64,000 bases of DNA, taken from the NCBI GenBank assembly GCA_000181795.3, contig CM012953.1, forward strand, positions 17,721,241 through 17,785,240, in the 5' to 3' direction. This document shows, piece after piece, positions 20,708-32,324 of the stretch (positions are counted from its first letter, which is position 1; the number at the start of each line of letters is the position of its first letter). Made by a program: the position numbers and the translations under genes. The notes under the pieces are model-generated. The model was not told the origin of the DNA. It did not search any database and saw only the letters and a program-made list of their open reading frames with translations. The DNA comes from Trichinella spiralis. Taxonomy: Eukaryota; Nematoda; Enoplea; Trichinellida; Trichinellidae.

Positions 20708-21803
20708 ATGGGGGCCTGAACGGGAAGTTGTCGTGAGGGGAATTGGAAATGCCTGTTACGGACCACCCCCGACATTCTCCCCGGGAATGGATCCCGTCGA
20801 ATGGCTCGAGTCAATGAAAGATTTTTTCGTTGTGACTGGCGTTCCATCCTCGCAACAAGCCGCCAGCACCAGGCTGTCAGTGAATATCGCTGTTCGGAGA
20901 GAATTGTTCTCGCCAGGATCACCTCGGCACATCTCCTGGAACGAGCTGAAACGCCGTTTTCATGACATCTACGGCCATGGTGAGTCCCTGATACAACTGG
21001 CGGTGTGATTCAATGGCCTGAAGCAACGAAACAACCAGTCGATCAGAGAATTCACCCAAGAAGTGGCCGAGTAAGGACGTCGGGACGGAAAGTCAGAGAA
21101 GGAACTGGTTGCGCGTTTCATTTGTGGCGTGGCATCGAAAGAGGTCCACAGAGAGCTCCGTCTGCGGGAACCGACAATACTTGTGAAGGCGCACCAACTG
21201 GCGGAAAACGCAGCGGAACTGGAGACAGAAGTTGGGGAAAGTCAGCAGCGAACCACCGAAAATGCTGACGCAGGGAATGACAACCTGGCCCAAGCCGTGG
21301 AAGCCCTGACCCGAAGGTTCGACCAGCTGCAGACGACACTAGAAAGATCGAACAGCAGACGACCCGCCCGAAGGGCAACGGAGTGCTTCCGATGCGGTGA
21401 ACAGGGCCATTTCCTTCGAGACTGCCCCCAGCTTCGGACCCGAACCCGGCCAGCGCGTGCCCTGAATAATGGAAACAGGGATCTCCGTCTTTTGGCGATG
21501 ACGGAGCTTCAAGCTGGACATGCGCCGTCCGTCGCAGGTAAGCTAAACGGGCTGGAGATTTCCCTCCTTCTGGACAGCGGGGCGGTTGTTTCTGTAGTGC
21601 CACTGTCGATCTGGTACAAGTCCGCCGGGGGAGAACCTCTAGAAGCTGCCGGAGGCTCCATATTGCTCAGCGACGGGCGAAGGGTGCGCCTCTGCGGCCA
21701 GGGGACGTTGCCGCTGCAGGTGGGAAGCTGGAGGGGACGCATACACGTCGCCGTTTGTAGAAAGCTTGGTCGTACCAGGGATCCTGGGTACAAACTTCCT
21801 TGA
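20589..21803 (+). pseudogene. Gypsy gag and protease N-terminus
   Basis: Gag opens at ATG 20589, within the LTR, and reads across the LTR end (GSLQ, then WGPERE) into a retrotransposon gag domain (DPVEWLESMKDFFVVTGV...). It is interrupted by TGA 21006-21008 and TAA 21072-21074 in the same frame. The gag C-terminus follows (FICGVASKEVHRELR), then the zinc knuckle CFRCGEQGHFLRDC (21387) and the aspartic protease motif LLLDSGAVVSVV (21565). A one-base shift near 21760 puts the protease end (VPGILGTNFLDQ) in another frame. Gag coats genomic RNA; protease processes it. Confidence 0.9.
20708..20726 (+). promoter_or_regulatory. Candidate Gypsy primer-binding site
   Basis: TGGGGGCCTGAACGGGAAG begins one base after the LTR end. 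Its TGG start fits a tRNA CCA end, but the matching tRNA is unknown. It lies inside the open gag frame. Confidence 0.5.
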
Positions 21804-22915
21804 CCAGTACATAAAGCTAATCGACTGGCAAGCCGGGGAGATGACCATGACGGACGGCTCGAGGGTTCGGATCACCCACGAACCAGCCCCGGCAACGCCT
21901 CCCGGCATCGGATGCGCCTGGATCACGGCAAGTCCTCAGGAAGTACCACGGGAAGAGACCGTAGGGGAGGGACCTGAGACCAATAGCGGTGAGCTAGAAG
22001 CGTGCGAACGCGCTCTGGTGGACAGAGCGGAGTGCTCTGCGCAGAATCGGCGGGTCCTACGCAGCTTACCCCGGAGGTACGGAAAGGTCATCCAACGATC
22101 CGGACGGAAGCATCAGAATGCGGACTCGCTGTCTCGGCGCGGCTGCAAGCAGGACGGACTGGAGTGCAGCCCTGCTGAGGTACCCGGGGGGGGGCTGTGA
22201 AGCTGGATGCGGCCAACCCTATCAAGCAGTGGCAAGAGAGTGACAAAGAGCTCCAGCAGATCCGGGAGTGGAGCACGCAGAGGACTTGGCCACAGGTGGC
22301 CCCAGAGGGTAGCCGGTTGCTGAGAAGCCTCTGGTCACAGCGCGACCGGATAGTCGTGCATGAGGGGACCATATGCCGGAAGTGGGAGACCCCGGATACG
22401 GGCGAGACGCGGCTGCTACAGGTAATCCCGAGACAGAGGATCCCGGAGATACTGGCCGCCATCCACAACCAGCAGTCGGGGGCCCACTTGGGCCTGGCGA
22501 AGACGCTGGCAAAGGTACGGCAGCGATACTACTGGCCCCAGCAACGGGAAGACGTCGAGGACTGGTGCAGGGCATGCCAGACGTGTGCTGCACGGGCGGT
22601 CCCGACAAAGAAGCCCCAGGCACCCATGCAGCTCTACGAAGCGGTCCTGGAAAGGGCAGGCCGCGAGCAACGGCGCCAGAAGTTCTGGGAGGATAGAAAA
22701 GCCCACGGACCCGTGTATGAGCCAGGCGACCAGGTGTGGATGCAAGTCACGGACAAGACCAAGCTAGGAGCGTACTGGGATGGTCCGTACGAAGTCCAGA
22801 AGAAACTGGACTGGAATACGTACCGGGTGAAGGAGATGAAGGGTTGAAGGCAGAGACTAGGGGTTCATTTCGACAGGCTGAAGCCGTACCACGGCTCGCG
22901 GCAGCCCGGGGAAGG
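21766..22915 (+). pseudogene. Gypsy pol remnant: RNase H tail and integrase ends
   Basis: The protease C-terminus (PGILGTNFLDQYIKLIDW) is followed by a pre-RT linker (RRVLRSL...RY). At about 22090 the frame jumps into the end of RNase H (GRKHQNADSLSRR). A G9 run at about 22188-22196 shifts frame. The integrase HHCC domain follows (IHNQQSGAHLGLAKT...CRACQTCAAR), then at about 22640 a second jump from the core entry (APMQLY) to the C-terminal domain (EPGDQVWMQ...GPYEVQKKL). The tail (VHFDRLKPYHG) comes after a stop at 22845-22847. Both big deletions keep the frame. Confidence 0.88.
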
Positions 22916-23011
22916 ACAGCAAAAACCACGGGAAAAGAGGAAGACCCGGAGAACCCCCTGGCTGCGGGACTTCATACATGACCCGAGGGACGAGCACGGG
23001 ACGTGCTCGTA

Positions 23012-23027
23012 ATAAAGGGGGCAGTAG
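23012..23027 (+). promoter_or_regulatory. Gypsy polypurine tract
   Basis: AATAAAGGGGGCAGTAG lies immediately before the 3' LTR. Purine tracts in this place prime plus-strand DNA synthesis. Confidence 0.75.
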
Positions 23028-23442
23028 TGTAACAACCATTGCTGTACGGCGTGTCGTTCGGTCGTTGACACAAGGGCCCGCCGGTCGCTGATGGTCCGTT
23101 GGGGCAGCGGATCAAAGCCGCCGCGCAACAAGCCGCTGATTTATACAAGGGCCGCAAGCCGGAGGACTGTCAGCAAGACAATGGAGTGATCAAATTTCAG
23201 TTGACCCACCCCGGTGCCCCCTGCGGCGAAATACTTCTATATATTAGAGCGGCGAAGACCATCCGGCGGTTAGTAAGTGGACGAGCGTGGAGTGCGAGTG
23301 CTGCGACGATACGAACGTGGAAGATGGCTACACGAAGACGAGACCGCGCGAGCGAAGACGAGCCGGCCAAGAGTGATAACGGGCGAACTGGAGCGGACCC
23401 GGAGGAAGCGAACCAGACGACCCCGCCCAGCGGGTCGTTACA
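23028..23442 (+). repeat. Gypsy 3' LTR
   Basis: A 415-bp partner of the 5' LTR. It also contains the in-LTR ATG of gag (at about 23324). Confidence 0.95.
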
Positions 23443-23976
23443 GCGTTATCATTACTGCTCTGCGTTAGTTGTTCATTTTCGCGTACTACGCCGCAAACAT
23501 ACGTTTTGAGTGTTTACCCTTAAAGTGAAGTAGCTCTGGTCAATTGGATATATGGTTCAATAATGACATCGCAAGCAATCCATTTTCTCAATTTCAATCG
23601 GCCGTGGAGCAATCTCCACAAATTTAAAAGTGAATCTTATCACCATTTTCGATATCACTATATTGTACACCTTTGCCCATCGTACATGTTATAATATAGT
23701 TCAGGTTTGTTTGCTGTTGAAATGTGAAACTTTGTATACTATATATTTGCCTGGTTCGGGAGCACTTGCAAAGAATAGCAAAAAAGTTTCTGTGCAAAAT
23801 AATGCGTTGATCAGCACAGACTTGAAGAAATAAAATTATAAAAGCAAGTCATCACTTGAAGAAATACGATACTCTTACGTAATCAGTGAAATAAAAAACT
23901 GTAAAGAAACATTATTTTTTAAGACCAATATGGCATCTGTTAGCAGCAGTCTGCAATATCATTATTCTTTACCATT

Positions 23977-24393
23977 GTAGCAGACGCAGGCCGACAACTA
24001 GCAACTGCTGTGCTTCTCTAGATAACGAAGAGGGGAAGAAGAACGAAGCTACCGTAAGCCGATCGGTACTTGAAGATCAGGAAAGAGTACGGTGGAACGG
24101 ATTATTATTAGCAGCGAGAGTCTGGTGTCTGGCGTTTGCGATATACGGTGGTGGTCGTTGTTGTTATTGCGAATAAATACTGTATTCTTGTTCTGTGCTT
24201 TGAGTGCGAGAATGTTACCAACAAAGCGTGAATTAGGGAAAAGGGGCGGCAGGGCCGGTAGTAACCGGATGGACGATACAGACGCAGAGATGAACCCGAA
24301 GGTCAACACCGGCGCGTCGTCATTCGGTGATGACCGTGGCAGCAACCCTGTTGAGGCGACGAATGAACCCGCCCGGGAGAGCGGCTTGTTACA
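23977..24393 (+). mobile_element. Gypsy-type solo LTR (417 bp)
   Basis: It begins TGTAGCAGACGC, ends GGCTTGTTACA, and is flanked by CCAT at 23973-23976 and 24394-24397. It has the same length as the complete Gypsy LTR at 20291-20707. GCGAATAAATAC near 24172 is a polyadenylation candidate. Homologous recombination between two LTRs would leave this structure. The repeat copy near 5015 shows the empty site. Confidence 0.88.
24212..24393 (+). pseudogene. Gag N-terminus encoded inside the solo LTR
   Basis: The ATG at 24212 (MLPTKRELGK) opens a frame that reaches the LTR end in the same phase as the gag of the Gypsy at 20589 (SGLL across TTACA, compared with SGSL there). It is rich in charged and small residues, as is the other. 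Without the rest of the element it has no function. Confidence 0.6.
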
Positions 24394-25270
24394 CCATATT
24401 CATATAATGTGAAAGATCTTTCAAATTTTGTGCATGAAAATTTACACACAAAGACTGGGCATTTGTAAATAAATTAAAACCTGGTCGTCCGCACATTAAA
24501 TTTGGAATTGCTATAATTCCCGTTAACGCAAAAGCAATTGTTATACCAAACATTTTCTACCATTATTAGAAATATACACTATTCTGCATTATACCTTAAA
24601 CAAGCCTTGTTTTGAAAAATGTGAAATGTTATTATTTATGTCCAAATAAGGTAATTCATTGGTTGTGTAAGCATATTTGGGTTGTAGACGACAGAAATGG
24701 GGTCTGTCGGCAACGTAAGAGAACCTCAGTTTTATTGATAATACGGGAGATACGATAGTGACGTAATAAGTGATTTTTTGGCGTGGTTGCTTCCTGGACC
24801 GTGTGGTGGCTTTGCCGTTGTTAGAAGTTTGCCTTTAGTGTGTTTGCTTTTTTGTGGTGCGATATTCATTGATTTCTTGTCTGACTATCCCTGGCTCAGT
24901 GTTATTCCTAATGAGTAAACTATTTCGACTCTCAATCGAGTTTTTGTATAACAGTTATCGTCTTGTAAGTCGGATTGTCCAACGCATTGGACTTCCCGGC
25001 CTTGCAATAACAACCCAGAACGTCATTAACTAACATCAGAGACGAGTGACCTGCTGTTTCGCTCGTTATACGGGTAAACTTTGAGAAAAAACAATGATCC
25101 CATCCTTGATCAAAGCTAAATAGCTAATCAAATAGTGCCAGTCAATCGCCCAATTACTGATCAAAACTAAATAACTATTAAAATGGCAAAAGTAAATGGT
25201 CAATTACCGATCAAACGCCGTACCTCAGCCTATCAGAGAACAGACAATCAATGATAAAAATAAGGTCGAA

Positions 25271-26028
25271 TTTTAGCAGACAAATCGGAGTAATCCCGCT
25301 AACTCATCGGCTTCTCGATAATAATGTAAGTGAAAACGGTCGTTAAGCGATGGACATGGCCACATGACTTGACGGATCCAATATGGGATGTTGATAGCAG
25401 GCGCATACCAACTGTTGCATTCGTCAGTTCCCATGGCTAATCGATGGACGATACCGTATTGGTCGCCTGGCTTTAACCGTTAGCTGCGTCGTTTTTCTTG
25501 TTGTTGCGCAGCGGAGCTGGGGCTGTGTTGATGGCCGTTATTAGAGACCTGCCATCATCCGCGCCAGGCGAACCTTCAAAAACATTTATCTAATGGGATA
25601 GTGCGATGAGAGTGCCGGGCGTTAGGATTTAAGAATTAATAACTGCAAACATTGTTATAATTTCAGTAAGCGTAACTTTTTGCTTCATTTTTGTTTTTAA
25701 AAATCTTTTACATTTGCTTTTAAATTATTATCTTTGTTTATTTTTCTTTGTTATTTGAACCTGAACCAACATCTATATACAACAGTGATGTGAATGCATT
25801 TTAAACACATTTTGAGATTTGCTTGCTGTTTTCTAAACCTCAACTTTGAATACTTTGTCACCCTTCAGCTTCGTTGATACCTTTATCAAAAGCAATTAAC
25901 AATTATTTAATAAAAAATAACTACATTTCAAAAAGCCAGTATTAACATAAGTAAATTTCGTTTAAACTGAAATTTTTTCAGCACCAGGAATTTTCAATTC
26001 AATTTCGGAAAATTTATTGTCGAAAACT
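25271..26028. other. Spacer, no gene seen
   Basis: 25300-25620 is less AT-rich than its surroundings and may be another repeat fragment. No motif was recognised. The region ends at the 3' end of NEMP. Confidence 0.5.
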
Positions 26029-27876
26029 TCAGTCGGAGTCAGATGTGTCACTGCTACTAAAATAGGATGCTTCGAAACGCATAGGTGATTGGGTCATTGC
26101 AGATGAATTCAAAGAAGATGAAAATTCAACAAATCTGAAAAATTCATGAGAACATATCACACAGATAAAACGTTTCAAAAATACCTGCTACGGATGTGTC
26201 CATTTGATGCAAAACTAGTCTCGTGGATACCATCATTTTCGCCGTTCACAAAACTGATAAATCTTGCATGCAATAAAACTTACATAACAAGCTTCATTTA
26301 AAAAAGCTTAAAAATTACCTCTCTATATGTTCAAGACGACCCAAAATATTCCAAGTATCAAAATCTGGACTTCTCGCAAAAGCACGAAGATTTTCCAAGT
26401 TTCTTGCTGTTTCAGTACGCCCTTGATTAATGTATTCCGACTCAGATAAAAAAGGAATTGGAGTCGGTCGATTCCACAGGCTAATTTCAGAATTACTTAT
26501 TACATAATTATTTAAATCAAACAATAATTAAATATTAGACTTACAGCTGCTGATTGAGCAAGTGAACTTTTTTCATAAACATGTATTTCGCAAAGATTAC
26601 GAAAACAACAAAAATAGATCCAAAAATCACTTCCTGACAAGACATAAACATGACAAATATTCCAACAATAGAAAAAAAGTGTCCAACTAATTGGACAGTT
26701 TTTGGATGCACTGGAATAAGATATCGATACACAACAGCACAAGATAAAGCTGACATCACAATCTAAAAAAATAATTACACATTAAACATGTTCTCCTAAA
26801 TTATATGCGTATTTACCAGGTAAGCAATAATGAAATTGGAATAGCTAAGCAACAATTGCAAAATCGGTAAACCCCAAGAATGTAAGAAGTATAAAAATGT
26901 GCCTGTTCCTCCGACGTAAAAAGCAGCAGTTGCAGTTTTCTACGATTAATTCATTTTTATTATATACCAAATCGCACATACACAAAACGCAAATACTTAC
27001 CAAAGGTAAACGTCTGAAAATGAAAAACAGTAACAAAATTAAGGGAAGCAAAAAACCAACTATAGAGCATAAAATGTAATAGGTGAACTTAGAACGGCTG
27101 ATGGCAGTGGCGAAGCAAAATAACACAATACCCACAAATAATGATGTAAGCAGACCAAAATCGACAACTGAAATTATTAATAAATTAGCAGTACTTAAAA
27201 ACTGCATACCATGTTATTAAACTATCCCAATACATGAATCAGCATTAAAAGTACAGTTTTAAATTATAAAAATAAAAATAAACTGCAACATATTCAAAAT
27301 CGCTATCATGCAAACTCATTTATAAATAATTCGAGATGAACCACTTTAGCATTTCTTACGTTTTTCATCCAGCCATACTAAATATGGTTTACTACATGAT
27401 AAACCAACGTAAATATTAGAAAAAGGGTTGATGCGTGAAGACTTCCAAATCTGAAATCTGTAAAGCCAACCCAAAAAATGCATATTCAACTTATAATTTT
27501 CTATGACGCTTGATTTATTGACGCTTGTAAAAAGAAAATAGTTAGGATCTTCTCCATCAAGAAATTGAATTTGAATCTAAATAATCATCAACATAAAATC
27601 AAAGTGAAGTTATTACTGATAACCCACCGAAGAGGAAGATAAGATACGCAAAATACTCAATGGTCTGGCTGGAGCAATAAATATTTTTAGCTTTCCATCA
27701 GGAATAACCGAAATAGCTGCTTCAGTTAATACTGTAAAATATAATATAATGCAACAGAATAAAAACTGCAAAATAAGTGATATCACATTACTTCTTTCTT
27801 CACTAACTTCATCAGAAATACTACTTGCCGTAAAAAACAATATAAATAAAACTGTGTGGAATAGCAGCGACATCAT
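26029..27876 (-). CDS. NEMP: NEMP family nuclear envelope membrane protein
   Basis: A multi-exon minus-strand gene for a TMEM194/NEMP-type protein of the inner nuclear membrane, a family that stiffens the nuclear envelope and matters for fertility. Exon 1 (from 27876) encodes a signal peptide (MMSLLFHTVLFILFFTASS). An ectodomain with VLTEAAISVIPDG and NPFSNIYVGL follows. A hydrophobic core of several membrane segments includes VDFGLLTSLFVGIVLF, VGFLLPLILLLFFIF and VVYRYLIPVHPKTV, the last matching the family CYRYGPP-type motif. The conserved tail reads NLENLRAFARSPDFDTWNIL (26400-26320). I extend the gene past the stop at 26315 because a GTAATT donor there joins cleanly to VNGENDGIHE near 26235 and then to a short Ser/Asp-rich last exon ending at 26029. 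Exon joins are by eye. Confidence 0.85.
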
Positions 27877-28282
27877 TATTACAAATAAGCCATAAACAAA
27901 AGTCTACGTTGCCAATAAAAAAGCGTGAATTCAAAATTAAATTACAGTAATGGCATTTAATAAAGTAAATCAAGTACTATTAATGACTGTCATTTATGCA
28001 TTTAAATTAATTAGTTTTAAAACAGAGAAGTTAAATAAAAAGTGATTTAAAAATTCTAGAAAATAATATTGATTTATACATTTTTATCAGTAATGTTTAG
28101 CTAAAATAATTAACAATAATTGACCCAAAATATCATACTGCTTGAATTTTTTATTTTTAGTGTTTCAAAGAATTAAACATTTTTTTCTGCTTATTAAGCA
28201 GAGGCTAAAAATCATTGCAAACAACACAACTTATATTTGCTATTCATTTCTTTTCAAAAGGTTTATTTTCAACAAAAATTAT

Positions 28283-30283
28283 TTAATGACGTTTAGTTTT
28301 ATCACGAGAATTTTTCTTTTTTTTATATTCTTTCTCTAAAACATCTAAAGGCGGAAGTTCTTTAACCGCGTCTATAAGTTCACCAGCAGTCATCTGAAAT
28401 TCACTATTCATCCACTTCTGAAATAACCGCGTTAATATTACAGTCATCACAGGACCAGGTTTTATATTTAAATGTGCAAGCATGTGACCAGTAACAGGAA
28501 ATTTAGGTGGTTTCCAACTTTCAATAATTTTAAGTGCATCACCAAAGCCGTGATATTTCATTAATTCACAAGAGCGCTTATAGCTATCCGGAGTGCACGA
28601 TCGTGTATATGCATTATAACAAACATTTTTGAAATACTTCGTTTGATGTTGTAAATCTGTAATTTTCTTAGCTTCATCTCTTTTACCAACTATAAATTCA
28701 CAGATAACTCGCTCTTCTGTAGACAATTTCAATCGGCTATTCAAATCACATATCTATATACAATTTTAAAAAATATGATTTACAAAAAACCATACTTATA
28801 AAAATATTCACCTGCTGCTCATTTTCAAGCAAAGCACTTATCATTGTAATCGAAAGCGGCTTAAACGCTTCTGCTGTAATAAAAACTTCAGCAAAATTCT
28901 CAATCGGCGGATTCTTTGGAAGACCTAAAACTAACGTGATAAAGTAGTTTATGTTGCAAAAATAAAAAGAAAACCAATATATGGATATATGCCACAGTCG
29001 AACATTGTTGCTATTACAGAATGTCCATATCTCCCAACAACAATTCTCTTCAATTCAAGCCATATTCGTTCTCCACTTATACCTTCATACAATTATATTT
29101 ATTTTTAAATATCATCAACCGAATTTTTACTTGAAAGGCCTTCTGCATTATGCTTTATAGCAGACAATGTACTCAAATCATGCTCATCAGATTTATCCGA
29201 AAGACGACCGTAAAATCTAAATTAAAATGACGTAAATTTTGTTTCAAAATGGTACGAAAACAATTTATATAACAATATTTCACCTAAAGTAACGAAGGAT
29301 TCTTAAGTAATCTTCTTGAATACGTTGATTAGGATCGCCAACAAATAATATACGCCTTTTTTTTAAATCGTCCACACCTCCAAAATAATCGTAAACCGTG
29401 CCATCGAAATCTTAACACTAATATATTAAGCGCAATACATTTTATGTGAAACTAAAAATATAATTCTTCTGATATCATTTGAAACATATACACAAAGTGA
29501 AATTAAAAAGTCATTTAATTTGATACACTGATTTAGATTACATTTCACTTGATTTGATACATTTGAATATAACTCGATAATTACCCATAAACATTGAATT
29601 AACTGTTAAATCGCGTCTACTGGCATCGAGAAACCAATCAGTAGTAAATTCCACCTCCGCATGCCTTCCATGACAAAATTTGTCAACTCGAAGGGTTGTA
29701 ATTTCAAAATTTTGCTCCTGTATACGACATGTCACTGTGCCTATTTCATAAACATTTGAGTATAAATAAAATCAACGTTTAATAAACAAAACAAAAAATA
29801 CCATGCTTTTCTCCTCCTTTATTTAACACGCGTATGCTATTTTCTAGAAAAAGCTGATTCATTTCTTCCGGTCTTGCTGTAGTAGCCAAATCTATATCAA
29901 CTGGTATAATATTTAGCAATAAATCACGAACGGCACCACCAGCAATTCGAATTTCATAACCTTTCTTTCTAAACGGAATAAATTTAAATAATCTAAGGCA
30001 GTAAAAAATTGTCTACATAATCATTTATAAAACAAAGCATAATAATGAACATCAATGGATATGAAAATTTATCATAGATCTATACATCATATCATCATCA
30101 CAGAATCATAGAAATCTTTAAAAAAACAGACAAAACATATTAGAAATAAAAAATCTATAATATGTAAAAAAGTAAAAAATATCTTTAAAATAATACTACG
30201 ATCCGCTGCACTTACTCAAACAGCTGTTTGATCTCCATTAGAGGTGGAGTGAGAACACATTTCAACATATCACCTTCTATTTT
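28283..30283 (-). CDS. TRNT1: CCA-adding tRNA nucleotidyltransferase
   Basis: It adds CCA to the 3' ends of nuclear and mitochondrial tRNAs. The proposed start is ATG 30283 ([16 protein letters not shown]), in a short first exon. Class II nucleotidyltransferase motifs follow: [11 protein letters not shown] with the metal-binding pair in DIDLATTA (about 29955-29890), [21 protein letters not shown] and [10 protein letters not shown] (about 29710-29590), [20 protein letters not shown] and RILRYFR (about 29400-29290). The helical body continues ([14 protein letters not shown], near 29070). The last exon, 28744-28283, holds [17 protein letters not shown] and a Lys-rich C-terminus. All key residues I can check are present. 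Introns are about 50-220 bases. Confidence 0.92.
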
Positions 30284-31081
30284 CATGGTGAAGAAAAACT
30301 GTCTCTGTTGAAGCCTTTGTGCAGACAATAACCACAAATTTAGAGTAACTGGAGATGAAATGATGTTTAAATTTAAAAATTTTACAACATGACCATAAAA
30401 TCTCAGGTCCAGAAAAGATTTAACCATGAAATTTTTACTGCTTGAAAGTCGCAACTAAATTTTAAATACAATTTTGTTGAATAAAATAATGAAAGCGGAA
30501 AAAACACATTATAAAAATTAAAATGTTTTTATTCGGAAGCAATTAATAATTAATCATAACATTTGATATTAAAGTAACATTAGAAAGAAAAAACAAAAAC
30601 AAATTACGTAGAATATCAAGTAACTTATGAAATTACAAAATATAATAAAAACTGTACAGCCGATGCTGTACTTTAAAACATCTAAAATATTTAAATTAAC
30701 TATTAATTTTCAACCACCTTTAACAACTTTAAAATTAACGTCCAAATAACATTCTTACAGAAGAATTTGCTTTATGAGAAAATCATGTAACTATTTTGAA
30801 AAATAAAAATAATTTTTTGATTACTGTTTTAATTGATCACTGTAACAGTGATAAAATATAACGAATATAACTACATTGGATTATTAAATTAATAATTTTG
30901 TTAGCGTAATTTTATGTATGTTTATGAATGACACCTGCTACAGTATATGATTACTGTAAATAGGTGACTTGATAAGTTTAACCATTTCTAATAATGAGTT
31001 AGACGTAAATTTCGCATAACCGAGGTTCCATATTTATAAAGATATTTCAAATAAAATTAATTTTACACCTCATTTTATTTA
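30284..31081. other. Divergent spacer between TRNT1 and EAPP
   Basis: About 800 very AT-rich bases hold no open frame of interest. Promoters for both genes must lie here, but no specific site was recognised. TATTTATAAAG at about 31032 is a possible TATA-like word about 50 bases before the EAPP start. Confidence 0.5.
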
Positions 31082-32284
31082 ATGGAGCGATTTGCACCTT
31101 TGGAAAGAGATGTATATTTTAATGAAGATTACAGTGATGATGAAAAATGGTAAGCACGACGAAGCGCTTTACTTTTTATTGTTGATAAACAATTTCGAAA
31201 ATGAAGTACTCGCTTTTTAAATGTGCTTTAAGTTAAAAATCTTGTGGTTATATCACGAGCGCTGCATGAAAATTAATTTAAATTTTATGTCAAATTTATA
31301 TTAATATTGATCAAGCGTTTGCATCTGTATATGATTTGCTAATAAAATATTGCTATTATTCTTATCACATGTTGATTATTATTATTATGTATATTATGTA
31401 ATTGTGTTAGTTCTGACAATGAAAACGACGACAATGAACTTTGTAAATCAACGGAAAAATCAGCTACTTTTCGAAGATCTCAGATGAACGCTGAATTTGA
31501 ATTAGAAATGAAATCTGAACTGGATAAAGTGTTTATGGAGCAAAGTGTTTTTTCTTCCTTTACCAGCATTGAAAGTATAGGGGTACAGAATGATAATAAG
31601 TGTGCTGCGAAAGGAAATTCAGCTGTTGATGACTTTGCTGATCCAGCCTTAGGTTTGAACGATAAATTTACTGCATCCGATGAAGGTAAATATTTTTTGA
31701 CAATAATGATAGTATTTATGATAGCAAATAAGTTATTTAAGAGTTTATCGACGAAAATGATATGGAGATGAAATGCAATGATGAATTGTTTTACAATCCG
31801 AAAGATGATGAAGATAATCAAAATTGGATTAATACACATCGTAGAAATTATCAGCCACAAATGACATCTCATCTTCCTTTACCGAAAAGCGATGCTGTAT
31901 TAAACTGCCCTGCATGTATGTCTCTACTCTGCTTAGATTGTCAGCGGTAACGTTTGTTTTGTGATAGTTTTCTTTTTAAACAAGCATAATTATTTTAGAC
32001 ATGTAAAATATTCTGCTCAGTATCAAGCGATGTTTGTACAAAACTGCGACATTGGTTGGGATGAAATTCTCCGTATTCCAGAAGTGAAAACTAGGAAAAG
32101 CCGTCGCAGAAAGGAAAACGGTGAACAAAGAAACGCAGTATCTACCGCTGCATCCACCTCCGATGACAGTTGTTTTGAAGATACATTTCACCCTGTGTTC
32201 TGCTCTGTTTGTAGAACAGAAGTAGGCGTAATCGATCGTGATGAAGTCTACCATTTTTTTAATGTATTATCTAGTCATTCATAG
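31082..32284 (+). CDS. EAPP: E2F-associated phosphoprotein
   Basis: A nuclear phosphoprotein known to bind activating E2F factors. Exon 1 starts at ATG 31082 (MERFAPLERDVYFNEDYSDD) and ends near 31149. Exon 2 (about 31411-31686) is acidic, with DDFADPALGL. Exon 3 (about 31750-31949) has the family block LPKSDAVLNCPACM followed by LCLDCQR. The last exon (about 31999-32284) has YSAQYQAMFV, a basic stretch (KTRKSRRRKE), and the end HPVFCSVCRTEVGVIDRDEV then YHFFNVLSSHS. The CPAC/CLDC and CSVC cysteine pairs suggest a zinc ribbon. The 3' end lies 40 bases from the oppositely oriented SUGT1 stop; AATAAA lies at about 32310. Confidence 0.93.
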
Positions 32285-32324
32285 ATAGAATTTGTATGAG
32301 AAATAATGAAAATAAAATTTGTGA

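Larger units (their letters stand above)
20291..23442 (+). mobile_element. Ty3/Gypsy element lacking RT and integrase core
   Basis: LTRs at 20291-20707 (417 bp) and 23028-23442 (415 bp), both TGTAACAACC...GGTCGTTACA, differ at roughly a dozen sites plus a 2-base indel. GCGT flanks the element on both sides (20287-20290 and 23443-23446). The internal order is gag, CCHC knuckle, protease, tail of RNase H, integrase zinc domain, integrase C-terminus and polypurine tract. Reverse transcriptase, most of RNase H and the integrase catalytic core are deleted, so it is non-autonomous. Confidence 0.95.
20077..23559 (+). mobile_element. Older solo LTR split by a Gypsy element
   Basis: 20077-20290 plus 23443-23559 form one LTR-like repeat (TGTCGCATCCAG...TATGGTTCA), the same family as 2838-3118. 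It is flanked by ATAATG at 20071-20076 and 23560-23565, a 6-bp target duplication. The Gypsy element inside is bounded by its own GCGT duplication. The left flank is the FLYWCH intron remnant, so this LTR landed in an old MULE. Confidence 0.8.
23690..25270. repeat. Long AT-rich interspersed repeat, copy 2
   Basis: It matches blocks of 4800-5470 and, at 24690-24960, of 2371-2640. A Gypsy-type solo LTR (23977-24393) interrupts it at CCAT. The right part (25085-25250) has the same CCAATC/ATCAAA/CTAAATAGCTAATCAAAT wording as 5270-5400. No coding motif is seen. Confidence 0.65.
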
